From Paenibacillus sp. FSL K6-1096 (GTDB taxonomy: Bacteria; Bacillota; Bacilli; Paenibacillales; Paenibacillaceae): a stretch of DNA of 64,000 nt. Position 1 is the stretch's first letter. Each line of letters starts with the position of its first letter. A model generated the notes under the pieces. That model searched no databases and was not told where the DNA came from. It saw nothing but the letters and a program-made list of their open reading frames with translations. This document shows, piece after piece, positions 1 through 8,840 of the stretch. Location of the stretch: NCBI RefSeq assembly GCF_037977055.1, contig NZ_CP150274.1:6138001-6202000 (forward strand), written 5' to 3'. The position numbers and the translations under genes are program-made.

Positions 1-58
1 GGGGGTGAGCGGGCCAACTGTCGGTGCGAAAATGATGCATCAGCAGCAGCTTATTGAG

Positions 59-108
59 AAAAAAGCCTTAAATCCACAGCACAGAGTGCTTCAGGGGACT
101 TAAGGCTT
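59..108 (-). terminator. Rho-independent terminator, minus strand
   Basis: AAGCCTTAA (63-71) pairs with TTAAGGCTT (100-108). On the minus strand the stem is followed by a run of T (the A-run at 59-62). It lies about 115 bases downstream of the minus-strand methyltransferase gene and probably ends that transcript. Positions 109-224 hold no gene that I can see, and 1-58 hold nothing recognisable. Confidence 0.6.
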
Positions 109-224
109 CTTAAGGCGTAGTTACTTTAATTAAATCTGTTCAGCAGACGCCGGAGAGGGTTCGAGCCGTCACCGGTCCAGTTCCATAGTTGTTCAAGCTA
201 ACTAGCTAACCTGCGCCGTTCACG

Positions 225-1358
225 CTACTTGCGCGGAGGCAGCGGGCCCAGGTACTGATAGTACTGGCATTCGATCCGGCCGTTGTACAGCTTGCGGCGC
301 TTGTCCGCCTTGCGGCCGTAGTATTGCTCGAACTCCTTGTACGGGCTGATGGCGAAGAAGGACCAGGTCGGCAGGTAGAGCATCATCTCGCCGAATTGGC
401 GGGTGAGCTTCTCTACTTCCTTGTCATTGCTGATCCGCTCGCCGTAAGGCGGGTTGGTGATGATGCAGCCGTATTCGCCTTCGGGGCGGGCCTTGGCGGC
501 GGCCATATGCTTGAAGGTGATCTCGCCGGACAGCCCGGCGCTCTTCGCGGCTGCTTCCGCGATCTCAATCGCCGCCGGATCGATATCCGTTCCGGTCAGC
601 TGCAGCGGATAGTCGTCGCGCACGGCGTCGAACGCTTCCTCGCGGGCCTCCTCCCAGAGGCGCTGCGGAATCTCCGGCCAATGCTCGGAAGGGAACGAGC
701 GGCGCAGGCCCGGCGCAATATTCCAGGCGATCATCGCAGCCTCAATCAGGATCGTGCCTGATCCGCAGCAGGGATCGAACAGGGGACGCTGGCCGTTCCA
801 GCGGCTGAGCTGGATCAGTGCCGCCGCCATCGTCTCCTTCAGCGGCGCTTCGGTGGCATGACGGCGGTAGCCGCGCTTGTGCAGCGCCGGTCCGGTTGTA
901 TCCAGCGTGATCAGCGCGATATCATTCAGCAGGATGACCTCAATCACATACCGGGGACCGTTCTCAGGGAACCATTCGGTACGGTACGACTGCTTCAGCT
1001 TCTCGACAATCGCCTTCTTGACGATACCCTGGCAGGCCGGGACACTGGTCAGCTGGGATTTGTGCGAGCGTCCTTCAACCGGGAATTCGCCGTTCTCGGG
1101 AATCCAATCCTCCCAGTTGATGGCCTTCACGCCTTCAAACAGCTCATCGAAGGTCTTGGCCGGGAACTGGCCCATCTTGACCAGGACCCGGTCCGAGGTA
1201 CGAAGCCACAGATTGCAGCGGCAGATATCGATATAATCCCCGCAGAACAGGACTCTGCCATTCTCAACGGTGGTCTCATAACCCAGTCCGTTCAATTCTC
1301 TTGCCACTACAGCCTCCAGCCCCATGGGGGCGGTGGCGATCAATTGCAATTTGCCCAA
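225..1358 (-). CDS. THUMP-domain class I SAM-dependent RNA methyltransferase (RlmL/YpsC family)
   Basis: 377-residue protein of the usual length for the YpsC/RlmL-N family, which makes N2-methylguanine in 23S rRNA. The N-terminal ferredoxin-like/THUMP region covers about residues 1-155. The Rossmann methyltransferase follows: motif I DPCCGSGT near residue 195 binds SAM, and NPPYGERI near residue 300 is the NPPY motif typical of N-methylation of a base amino group. The start is a TTG (minus strand) with GGAG about 10 bases upstream (CGGAGTTGAGCGCAT then TTG). It is transcribed alone, with a terminator candidate at 59-108. The exact target guanine cannot be read from the sequence. Confidence 0.9.
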   Translation of the reverse strand: MGKLQLIATAPMGLEAVVARELNGLGYETTVENGRVLFCGDYIDICRCNLWLRTSDRVLVKMGQFPAKTFDELFEGVKAINWEDWIPENGEFPVEGRSHKSQLTSVPACQGIVKKAIVEKLKQSYRTEWFPENGPRYVIEVILLNDIALITLDTTGPALHKRGYRRHATEAPLKETMAAALIQLSRWNGQRPLFDPCCGSGTILIEAAMIAWNIAPGLRRSFPSEHWPEIPQRLWEEAREEAFDAVRDDYPLQLTGTDIDPAAIEIAEAAAKSAGLSGEITFKHMAAAKARPEGEYGCIITNPPYGERISNDKEVEKLTRQFGEMMLYLPTWSFFAISPYKEFEQYYGRKADKRRKLYNGRIECQYYQYLGPLPPRK

Positions 1359-1537
1359 ATGCGCTCAACTCCGTTTAACTTGTGGTTACAACCTTATAGC
1401 CAGTACAATGGGGGAAGCCTGTTCCCGCCATGAACCGCTGAATCGTTGTAATGTTCAGTTCTCAGTATAGGGGAATGAAGGGCTCTGCACAATGCCCGTC
1501 CGCAAGACTCAACATGATACCTGAAGGAGAATCAAGT

Positions 1538-2167
1538 ATGCAGAATCAGGAAGAATACAGCGAACAGCTATATACAGAGGATGAATTATTATTACAGGTC
1601 AAAGCAGCCATCGCCGCAAACGGCATGCCGGAGGTATCGATTGCTCCGGGCTACGGCAGGCTGCTGACGATGCTGGTGGCCCTCTCCCGTTCCACCCGCC
1701 TGCTGGAGATCGGAGCGCTTGGCGGGTACAGTGGAATCTGTCTGTGCCGCGGCCTCCAGCAGCAGGGCAGCCTCACGTCACTGGAGCTCCGCGCAGAATA
1801 TGCAGCGCTGGCAGAGCGCCATCTGCAGCAGGCAGGCTTCGGCGACCGGGTGGAGTATAAGATTGGCCCTGCGCTGGACAGCCTGAAGCTGCTGGAAGCA
1901 CAGGGCCAAAAGTATGATTTCTTCTTCATCGATGCCGATAAGGAGAACTATCCGAATTATCTGGAATATGCCATCCGGCTGGCTTCGCCGGGGGCGATCA
2001 TTGCCGGGGATAACATTTTCCTGCGCGGCCGGACGCTTAACCCGGAGAAGAACGGACCCGCGGTGCAGGCGATGCGCCGCTTCAATGAGATGATCGCAGG
2101 CGATCCCCGCCTGACCAGCACTCTGCTGCCCGCCTATGACGGACTGGCACTCGCGATGGTGAAATAG
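1538..2167 (+). CDS. Class I SAM-dependent O-methyltransferase (YrrM/CCoAOMT family)
   Basis: 209-residue protein of the O-methyltransferase family 3 (PF01596). The glycine-rich SAM loop is LLEIGALGGYSG near residue 55-66, and the metal/acidic motif FFIDADKENY lies near residue 130. A DN pair (AGDNIFL) follows around residue 160, as in the divalent-metal-dependent caffeoyl-CoA OMT fold. The ATG at 1538 is chosen because AAGGAGA sits seven bases upstream; the reading frame is open further upstream (to 1451) without a ribosome binding site. The gene is divergent from the RNA methyltransferase and convergent with the MFS gene. Substrate is unknown. Confidence 0.88.
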   Translation: MQNQEEYSEQLYTEDELLLQVKAAIAANGMPEVSIAPGYGRLLTMLVALSRSTRLLEIGALGGYSGICLCRGLQQQGSLTSLELRAEYAALAERHLQQAGFGDRVEYKIGPALDSLKLLEAQGQKYDFFFIDADKENYPNYLEYAIRLASPGAIIAGDNIFLRGRTLNPEKNGPAVQAMRRFNEMIAGDPRLTSTLLPAYDGLALAMVK

Positions 2168-2221
2168 CTTGTCCCGCAGCAGCACCTGTCCTTGCCGCAC
2201 CTGTTATAGAGAAGCAGCCCC

Positions 2222-3442
2222 CTAACGGAATAGCCGGGGTTCAGTCTTCTTGTATAGCTTGATCCGCACCCAGACTGTATTGATCAGCAGAAAGGCGCCG
2301 GAGATAATGAACAGTCCTTCAATGCCGATATAGCCGGACAGGAAGCCGCCGATCAATGCACCAAGCATATTGCCGAGCGCAAGGGTGCTGCTGTTGAAGC
2401 CGAACGCCCGGCTCTCCTTGCCGTCAGGCGTATAAGAGCGGATCAGGGCGTTGACGCTGGGCAGCAGTCCGCCCATGAAGACGCCCATCATGAAGCGCAC
2501 AAGGATCAGCTGCCAGACGCTGGTGACGAAGGCTTGAGGGATCAGGAACAGGGCCGCGCCGATCAGCGCGTAGGTCAATATCCGGTGCGCCCCGACCTTG
2601 TCGCTGAGCTTGCCGAGCAGCGGCGAGGCGAGCATATTCGAGATACCGGTCACGGCGCTGACCATACCTGCCCAGAAGGCAAGGTCCACAGTAGTGCCGT
2701 GCAGTTTTTCTACATAGAGCGGTAACAGCGACATCGGGCTGACCATAGCGAATTGCAGCAGAAAAGTTACGCCGAACAAGGCGGGAAGCTGCGGCACCTT
2801 CGCCAGCTCCTTGAAGCCTTCCAGCACGGATACCTGGGGCACCTGTGCTGCTTCTACGCGGTCGAATTTCTCTTTGACCAGGAATAATGCCAGCAGTGAA
2901 GCAACGAACAGAAGTGCACCGACCACATAGAAAATCGGGCGGAACCCGATCCAGTCCGCCAGTAAGCCGCCCATCAGCGGCCCGAGAATCGTTCCGGCTA
3001 CCGCGCCGGACTGCATCAGACCCATCGCGAAGCCCATCTTCGGTTTCGGTGTGGTGCCTGAGACCAGCGCGACAGAGGCGGGATTGAAGCCGGAGATGGT
3101 TCCGTTCAGCAGCCGGAGCAGCAGCAGCTGCAGCGGGGACTGGGCGAAGCCCATCAGCACAATAACAATCGCCATGCCGAAGCTGGAGCGCAGGAGCATA
3201 ATTTTGCGGCCGTATTTGTCGGCGAGCTTGCCCCACAGCGGCTGAAAGATGAACGAGGTCAGGAAGTTGGCGGCAAAAATAAGCCCCGCCCACATCCCGA
3301 TGGCCCGGTCGCCGGTCACCCCCAGGTCTTTCGCGAGATAGAGGGACAGAAACGGGGTAATCATAGTCATCCCGGCATTTACCAGAAATTGGCCAAACCA
3401 AAGCACCATGAGGTTGATTTTCCAGGTCTCCCAATTCTTCAA
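2222..3442 (-). CDS. MFS transporter, MdtG-like multidrug exporter family
   Basis: About 406 residues with twelve hydrophobic segments. MFS motif A (GKLADKYGRK) lies between TM2 and TM3, and an antiporter-type glycine-rich stretch (GAVAGTILGPLMGG) lies in TM5, which fits a drug:H+ antiporter of the DHA1/MdtG type. The frame is open to 3487 (GTG), but the best ribosome binding site is AAGGAAGTGA followed 8 bases later by a TTG at 3442, giving MKNWETWKINL; I prefer that start. Substrate is not predictable. The gene runs divergent from hemE. Confidence 0.85.
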   Translation of the reverse strand: MKNWETWKINLMVLWFGQFLVNAGMTMITPFLSLYLAKDLGVTGDRAIGMWAGLIFAANFLTSFIFQPLWGKLADKYGRKIMLLRSSFGMAIVIVLMGFAQSPLQLLLLRLLNGTISGFNPASVALVSGTTPKPKMGFAMGLMQSGAVAGTILGPLMGGLLADWIGFRPIFYVVGALLFVASLLALFLVKEKFDRVEAAQVPQVSVLEGFKELAKVPQLPALFGVTFLLQFAMVSPMSLLPLYVEKLHGTTVDLAFWAGMVSAVTGISNMLASPLLGKLSDKVGAHRILTYALIGAALFLIPQAFVTSVWQLILVRFMMGVFMGGLLPSVNALIRSYTPDGKESRAFGFNSSTLALGNMLGALIGGFLSGYIGIEGLFIISGAFLLINTVWVRIKLYKKTEPRLFR

Positions 3443-3590
3443 AGTGCTTTTCACTTCCTTTCTGAAATTTCTTGCAAAATACTTCACGAAAAGTCGACAT
3501 TATATCAGTATATCATATTTTTTCAGCGAGTTAATGCAACACTTATCATAGTTATGTCATCGGATTGTCATTCCCGGAAGCGTCCGGGAG

Positions 3591-3619
3591 TTGTTAGCCG
3601 CTTTCAAAAGGGGCATAAT
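3591..3619 (+). promoter_or_regulatory. Candidate sigma-A promoter of the heme operon
   Basis: TTGTTA (3591-3596), a 17-base spacer, and CATAAT (3614-3619), about 50 bases upstream of hemE. A small hairpin CCCGGA-AGCG-TCCGGG (about 3573-3588) sits just upstream and could be an operator or chance. Confidence 0.5.
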
Positions 3620-3671
3620 AATGATATGTGTTTAATCACAGCATTCTATCAAATCTAATGGAGATCTTATC

Positions 3672-4718
3672 ATGACCTACAACGACACTTTTATCCGTGC
3701 CTGCAGACGGCAGGACACAGAGTACACCCCCGTATGGTACATGCGGCAGGCCGGCCGGTATGATCCCGACTACCGTACCATCAAAGAGAAATACTCGCTG
3801 CTGGAAATCTGCAGACAGCCCGAGCTTGCCGCCGAGGTGACCCTGATGCCTGTGCGCAAGCTGGGGGTGGATGCGGCGATTTTGTATTCCGATATTATGA
3901 ATCCGGTAGCTTCGCTGGGTGTGGATTTCGACATCGTGAAGAATGTCGGGCCGGTCATTGAGAACCCGATCCGCTCAGCCAAGGATGTAGACCTGCTGAA
4001 GCCCATTGATGTGGAGGGCGATCTGGGCCACATTCTGGAGACAATCGCCCTGCTGGACAGGGAGCTGGAGGTGCCGCTGATTACTTTTGCCGGAGCCCCG
4101 TTCACGATTGCCAGTTATCTGATTGAGGGCCGTCCCTCGAAGAGCTATCACCGCACTAAAGAGATGATGTTCAGCCAGCCCAAGGTATGGGAGAAGCTGA
4201 TGGACAAGCTGGGCGATATGGTGATCGCCTATCTGCGCGCCCATGTCCGCAGCGGCGGGAAGGCGTTCCAGTTGTTCGACAGCTGGGTCGGGGCGCTGGC
4301 ACCGCGCGATTTCGAGCAGTATGTGCTGCCGACGATCACCCGGATTTTCTCCGAGCTGTCTGATCTGGATGTTCCAAAGATTTATTTCCCGGGTGTCAGC
4401 TCCGGGGAGCTGCTCCCCTGCCTGACCGAGCTGCAGGCCGATGTCATCGGACTGGACTGGCGGGTAAGCATTACTGAAGGACGGCGCAGAACCGGCGGGG
4501 GCTTTGCTGTCCAGGGGAATCTGGACCCTTATCTGCTGACTGCACCTATGGATGTACTGAAGGCGCGGGCCAGGGAACTGATCGATGAAGGGATTCAGCA
4601 GCCGGGGTATATTTTCAATCTGGGCCACGGGTTATTCCCGGAAGCCTCACTGGACACGCTAAAGGAATTAACGGATTACGTGCATGAATATTCGGCAGCG
4701 GCAATGAAGCAGAGCTAA
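3672..4718 (+). CDS. hemE: Uroporphyrinogen decarboxylase
   Basis: Decarboxylates the four acetate side chains of uroporphyrinogen III to give coproporphyrinogen III in the cytoplasm. The 348-residue length is typical. Signature 1, PVWYMRQAGRY, is at residues 20-30; its Arg residues contact the propionates. Signature 2, FAGAPFTIASYLIEG, is near residue 140. HGLFPEA near residue 322 carries the conserved His. GGAG at 3660-3663 serves the ATG at 3672. First gene of hemE-hemH-hemY, the same order as in Bacillus subtilis, with 29 bases to the most likely hemH start. Confidence 0.97.
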   Translation: MTYNDTFIRACRRQDTEYTPVWYMRQAGRYDPDYRTIKEKYSLLEICRQPELAAEVTLMPVRKLGVDAAILYSDIMNPVASLGVDFDIVKNVGPVIENPIRSAKDVDLLKPIDVEGDLGHILETIALLDRELEVPLITFAGAPFTIASYLIEGRPSKSYHRTKEMMFSQPKVWEKLMDKLGDMVIAYLRAHVRSGGKAFQLFDSWVGALAPRDFEQYVLPTITRIFSELSDLDVPKIYFPGVSSGELLPCLTELQADVIGLDWRVSITEGRRRTGGGFAVQGNLDPYLLTAPMDVLKARARELIDEGIQQPGYIFNLGHGLFPEASLDTLKELTDYVHEYSAAAMKQS

Positions 4719-4747
4719 TTCAAACAGTGAAAAGGGGGATGGACACC

Positions 4748-5692
4748 GTGACCACCAAAATTGGAGTACTCGTGATGTCGTACGGCACGCCTGAGAGTCT
4801 TGAGGATATCGAGGCTTATTATACGCATATCCGCCGGGGACATGCGCCCTCACCGGAACAGCTGAAGGAGCTGACTGACCGCTATAAGGCGATCGTCGGC
4901 GGGGTGTTCCCGCTCAGGGAGAATACAGACCGTCAGGTGGAGGCGTTGCAGGCCAAGCTGAACAGCGGGCAGATCCGTTATGTCTGCTACCAGGGGCTGA
5001 AGCATGCCAGACCGTTCATTGAGGATGGCGTGGAGGCGATGGTCCGTGACGGAATCACGCAGGCCATCGGCATTGTTCTGGCCCCGCATTACTCGGTCAT
5101 GAGCGTGGGCACCTACATTAAGCGTGCCAAGGAGAAGGCTGAAGCCAGCGGCATTCATATGGAGTTCGTGGAGAGCTACCATTTGCATCCCGAGCTGATC
5201 GATGTGCTTAGCCGGAGAGTGACCGCCAAGCTGGATGAATTCGAGGAGACGGGTGCCGTGCGCGATGAGGTGCGTGTGCTGTTCAGTGCACACAGCCTGC
5301 CTGAGCGCATTCTGTCCATGGGCGATCCGTACCGTGACCAGCTGCTGGAGACTTCCCGGGCCATTGCCGCCCAGGCCGGTGTAGAATCCTGGCAGTTCAC
5401 CTGGCAGAGTGCGGGCCGGACAGCGGAGCCGTGGCTGGGTCCGGACATCCTGGATACGCTCCGCGAGCTGTCTGAGACCCAGGTGAAATATGTGCTGTCC
5501 GCTCCCATCGGCTTCGTCTCCGACCATCTGGAGGTGCTGTACGATCTGGACATCGAGGCGCAGGCTCTGGCCTCTGAGCTGGATCTGCGGCTGCTGCGGA
5601 TTGATTCGCTGAACAGCGACCCGGCTTATATGTCGGTGCTTGCCGATGTGGTACGCAAGAAGGCACAAGAGCTGAAGGTGAAGCAGCCATGA
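4748..5692 (+). CDS. hemH: Coproporphyrin (ferro)chelatase
   Basis: Inserts Fe2+ into coproporphyrin III (CpfC) in the Gram-positive coproporphyrin-dependent route. Family signs: MSYGTPESLEDIEAYYTHIRRG at the N-terminus (first part only quoted as MSYGTPESLED), SAHSLPERI with the catalytic His near residue 185, and SDHLEVLYDLDIEA with the conserved metal-site Glu near residue 265. Three in-frame starts exist: GTG 4727, ATG 4739, GTG 4748. The AAAGGGGG at 4731-4738 abuts 4739 but is correctly spaced (9 bases) for GTG 4748, which gives MTTKIGVLVMSYG as in homologues. The stop overlaps hemY by four bases (ATGA). Confidence 0.95.
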   Translation: MTTKIGVLVMSYGTPESLEDIEAYYTHIRRGHAPSPEQLKELTDRYKAIVGGVFPLRENTDRQVEALQAKLNSGQIRYVCYQGLKHARPFIEDGVEAMVRDGITQAIGIVLAPHYSVMSVGTYIKRAKEKAEASGIHMEFVESYHLHPELIDVLSRRVTAKLDEFEETGAVRDEVRVLFSAHSLPERILSMGDPYRDQLLETSRAIAAQAGVESWQFTWQSAGRTAEPWLGPDILDTLRELSETQVKYVLSAPIGFVSDHLEVLYDLDIEAQALASELDLRLLRIDSLNSDPAYMSVLADVVRKKAQELKVKQP

Positions 5693-7143
5693 CGGGCACT
5701 CCCCGCAGAATAGCGATCATCGGCGGCGGCCTCAGCGGTCTCACTGCGGCGCACTACGTCCGTAAATTGTACGGTGAAGCCGGCGTTCAGCCTGAGATCA
5801 CCGTGATTGAGAAGGACAAGGCTCTTGGCGGCAAAATTGAGACGCTGCGCAAGGAAGGCTTCGTCATCGAGAAGGGCCCCGACTCCTTCCTGGCCCGCAA
5901 GACCGCTATGAGCGATCTGGCCAAGGAAGTGGGGCTGGGCGATGAGCTGGTGACGACGAATCCGAATGCCAAGAAGACCTATATCCTGCAGCGCGGCAAG
6001 CTTCATCCGATGCCTGCGGGACTGGTGCTGGGGATTCCTACAGAGCTGAAGCCGTTCCTGCAGAGCGGGCTCGTCTCCTTCGGCGGCAAGCTGCGGGCGA
6101 TGATGGATTTCGTGATTCCGCCGCGCCGCAGCACGGAGGATGAAGCGCTGGGCGATCTGATTGAGCGCCGGCTGGGTACTGAGGTGCTGGAGAATATGAC
6201 AGAGCCGCTGCTCGCCGGCATCTATGCAGGCGATATGCGCAAAATCAGCCTCCAGGCGACCTTTCCGCAGTTCGGCGAGGTGGAGCGCAATTACGGCAGC
6301 CTTATCCGCGGGATGACGACGGGCAGGAAGCCGGTGGAGACTCACACGGGGACTAAGAAGAGCGCCTTCCTCACCTTCCGGGGCGGGCTGCAGAGTCTGA
6401 TAGAGGCCCTGATCGAGGAGTTGCAGGATATCCGGCAGATCACCGGCACAGGAGCGGTAAGCATTAGTGTCCGGGAAGAGGCTTCTTCCGCCCCGGCCCG
6501 CTATGAGATTGAGCTGGAGAACGGCGAGCGGCTGGAGGCGGATGATATCTATATCACTGTACAGAATTTCGTTGCCGCCGAACTGCTTCGTCCGCATGTG
6601 GATGTATCGGCGCTGGACGCAGTGAACTATGTGTCTGTGGCTAATGTAGTTATGGCTTTCGATAAGAAGGATATTGATACCGAGTATGACGGCTCAGGCT
6701 TCCTGGTGCCGCGCAAGGAGGGGCGGAACATCACCGCCTGCACGTGGACCTCTACCAAGTGGCTGCACACCAGCCCTGAGGATAAAGTGCTGCTGCGCTG
6801 TTACGTTGGACGTTCAGGCGATGAACAGAATGTGGATCTGCCGGATGAGGCGCTGGCCGGGCTGGTGCGCAAGGACTTGAAGGAGATCATGGGAATCAGC
6901 GCCGCACCGCTGTTCACCGAGATTACCCGGCTGAGGTCGTCCATGCCGCAATATCCGGTCGGACATCCGGGCCGGATTGCCGCTCTGCGCGGCGATCTGG
7001 CCCAGAAGCTGCCGGGGGTCTATGCCTTTGGTGCCGGCTATGATGGTATAGGGATGCCGGACTGCATCAAGCAGGCGAAGCTTACCGTGGAGGCGGCCGC
7101 AGCCGCGCTGAAGCAGCAGCCGGAACCAGCAGCAACGGTATAG
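5689..7143 (+). CDS. hemY: Coproporphyrinogen III oxidase, oxygen-dependent (HemY/CgoX)
   Basis: FAD enzyme that oxidises coproporphyrinogen III to coproporphyrin III, which then feeds HemH; in older naming, protoporphyrinogen oxidase. 484 residues. The dinucleotide motif IIGGGLSGLTAAHYV begins at residue 8. The E-rich turn VIEKDKALGGKIETL follows at about residue 39. The C-terminal FAD motif GAGYDGIGMPDCIKQA is near residue 444, typical of the family. The ATG overlaps the hemH stop, indicating translational coupling. A strong terminator at 7159-7193 ends the operon. The last enzyme of the route (ChdC/HemQ) is not in this window. Confidence 0.95.
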   Translation: MTGTPRRIAIIGGGLSGLTAAHYVRKLYGEAGVQPEITVIEKDKALGGKIETLRKEGFVIEKGPDSFLARKTAMSDLAKEVGLGDELVTTNPNAKKTYILQRGKLHPMPAGLVLGIPTELKPFLQSGLVSFGGKLRAMMDFVIPPRRSTEDEALGDLIERRLGTEVLENMTEPLLAGIYAGDMRKISLQATFPQFGEVERNYGSLIRGMTTGRKPVETHTGTKKSAFLTFRGGLQSLIEALIEELQDIRQITGTGAVSISVREEASSAPARYEIELENGERLEADDIYITVQNFVAAELLRPHVDVSALDAVNYVSVANVVMAFDKKDIDTEYDGSGFLVPRKEGRNITACTWTSTKWLHTSPEDKVLLRCYVGRSGDEQNVDLPDEALAGLVRKDLKEIMGISAAPLFTEITRLRSSMPQYPVGHPGRIAALRGDLAQKLPGVYAFGAGYDGIGMPDCIKQAKLTVEAAAAALKQQPEPAATV

Positions 7144-7158
7144 CCTAAGTGAGGGAAG

Positions 7159-7193
7159 GGTGAAGCGGAGCAGGAGCGCTTCACCTTTTTTTT
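7159..7193 (+). terminator. Terminator of the heme operon
   Basis: GGTGAAGCG (7159-7167) and CGCTTCACC (7177-7185) form a perfect 9-bp stem followed by eight T. Confidence 0.92.
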
Positions 7194-7247
7194 AAAATAT
7201 AAGAATTTATATGTTGCACACGATAACTTATCCTTATATTTCTCGCT

Positions 7248-7287
7248 GAAACGGAACCGCCCTTTAAAAGGACGGGAAAGCCGTTTC
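7248..7287. repeat. Imperfect long inverted repeat
   Basis: GAAACGG (7248-7254) pairs with CCGTTTC (7281-7287). Inside it, CCGCCCTTT (7257-7265) pairs with AAAGGACGG (7267-7275) with one mismatch. It has no T-run and lies between the heme terminator and the next promoter. It could be a dispersed palindromic element; only one copy was noticed here. Confidence 0.45.
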
Positions 7288-7375
7288 CACTTGCAGCGGG
7301 GCGGGCCTTGGAGCGGTACCTGATAGATATGCTATAATAGAAACACTTTATGGTTAAAGGAGATTACTTGGACTC

Positions 7376-8788
7376 ATGTATCCGCCGAGATCAGGCAGTA
7401 GACAAGGCAAGAAACGCAGCAGCAGGCGCCGGCGCAGAAGGGCTTGGGCCTGGATTAACGTAGCATTGCTGCTGATGATTACCGCTGCGCTCGCCTATTT
7501 GTTTATGGATGATAGAGCTCAGCGGAGCGCGGCTCCCCCGCCAGCAGCGTCCGCAGCCGCGTCTTCACCGGAAGCTGATGCCGGCGCTGCACCGGATGCA
7601 GTGGCAACACCTGAAGCAGAAGTGACAGCCACACCGCAGCCATCTACACCAGAGCCTGCTCAAGCGGAGACTCCTGCGGCCCAGGCAACGCCAGAGCCAA
7701 CAGCGGAAGCCACTGCTACACCGGTTCCGTCAGAGCAGGCAGCTGCGTCCGAGACACCACCGGTAGCGCAGGCCACACCGGCAACAGCGGGCAATCCCGG
7801 CGGTCTGGTCTCCGGGTTACCGGAGAACAACACCGGCAAGACAGTGAAGCTGAGCTTCGCCGGAGATATTATCTTCAGCGGCAAAGCGGGCGCACTGCTG
7901 GAGCAGAAGGGCTATGATTATTCTTACAGTGCACTGGACGGCATGTTCAAGAAGGATGATCTGACGGTCGTCAATCTGGAGACTCCGATTACTACACGCG
8001 GGGTAGGAGCCAAGAACAAGCAGTTTGTATTCAAGGGCCCGCCCAAGGCGCTGGATGCGCTCAAAGCGGCCGGAATCGACGCGGTTAATCTGGCGAACAA
8101 CCACACGCTCGACCAGGGGGAAGAAGGGCTGCTGGATACCCTGAAGCACCTGAACGACCGGGGCATCCCGCATGTGGGGGCCGGGAAGAACAGCCAGGAG
8201 GCGTATTCAGCACAGTATTTTGAGCGTAAGGGAATTAAGATTGCCCTGCTGGGCTTCACCCGGGTGATGCCGGTGATTGAATGGAAGGCCGAAACGGGCA
8301 AGCCGGGCCTGGCCTCGGTGTACGACAGTGCGGAAGCCCTCAAGGCGATTGCCGCAGCGAAGCAGAAGGCTGATCTGGTTGTCGTTGTCGTGCATTGGGG
8401 ACGGGAGCGCATGGAACAATATGACAAGACCCAGCAGGGGCTGGGCCGCAGCTTCATCGATGCCGGAGCTGATCTGGTGATGGGCGGCCATCCGCATGTC
8501 TTGCAGGGAATCGAGCCGTACAAGGGCAAATGGATCGCCTACAGCACAGGCAATTTCATTTTCACACGCGGTTCCGTCCCGGCGACTTGGGAGACCGCGG
8601 TATTCCAGGCGGAATGCAGCAAGCAGGGGCAATGCTCACTCACCTTGAAGCCGATGGATGCCGAGCTGGCCCAGCCGGTGCCGATGAATGAAGCGGACGG
8701 GCAGCTTCTGCTGCACAGAATGCAATCCATCTCTTCCGGCCTGATCCGGGTCCGCAATGACGGCACGGTTGTCCAAGCCGTGAAATAG
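7376..8788 (+). CDS. CapA family protein (PGA_cap metallophosphoesterase fold), membrane-anchored
   Basis: 470 residues. The N-terminus is strongly basic (KKRSSRRRRRRAW), then one membrane segment (about residues 27-47), then a Pro/Ala/Thr/Glu-rich linker (about 50-150), then the PGA_cap domain facing outside. Family motifs are SFAGDIIFSGK near 160, NLETPITTRG, NLANNHTLDQGEEG near 243, VVVHWGRE near 340 and MGGHPHVLQGIE near 365; they resemble calcineurin-like metal ligands. CapA takes part in poly-gamma-glutamate export in Bacillus, but no capB, capC or capE lies nearby, so the role here is open. AAAGGAGA lies about 13 bases before the ATG, and TATAAT at 7333-7338 is a likely -10 box. Confidence 0.88.
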   Translation: MYPPRSGSRQGKKRSSRRRRRRAWAWINVALLLMITAALAYLFMDDRAQRSAAPPPAASAAASSPEADAGAAPDAVATPEAEVTATPQPSTPEPAQAETPAAQATPEPTAEATATPVPSEQAAASETPPVAQATPATAGNPGGLVSGLPENNTGKTVKLSFAGDIIFSGKAGALLEQKGYDYSYSALDGMFKKDDLTVVNLETPITTRGVGAKNKQFVFKGPPKALDALKAAGIDAVNLANNHTLDQGEEGLLDTLKHLNDRGIPHVGAGKNSQEAYSAQYFERKGIKIALLGFTRVMPVIEWKAETGKPGLASVYDSAEALKAIAAAKQKADLVVVVVHWGRERMEQYDKTQQGLGRSFIDAGADLVMGGHPHVLQGIEPYKGKWIAYSTGNFIFTRGSVPATWETAVFQAECSKQGQCSLTLKPMDAELAQPVPMNEADGQLLLHRMQSISSGLIRVRNDGTVVQAVK

Positions 8789-8840
8789 GCGGGCAAGCTG
8801 AACACCTGAACAGATTCTTTTTCTGCCGGAGGTGCTTGTG

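Noticed and set aside
150..180. GGGTTCGAGCC, resembling a tRNA T-loop
   Set aside because: The flanks do not form a T-stem or acceptor stem and no anticodon arm is found at the right distance on either strand.
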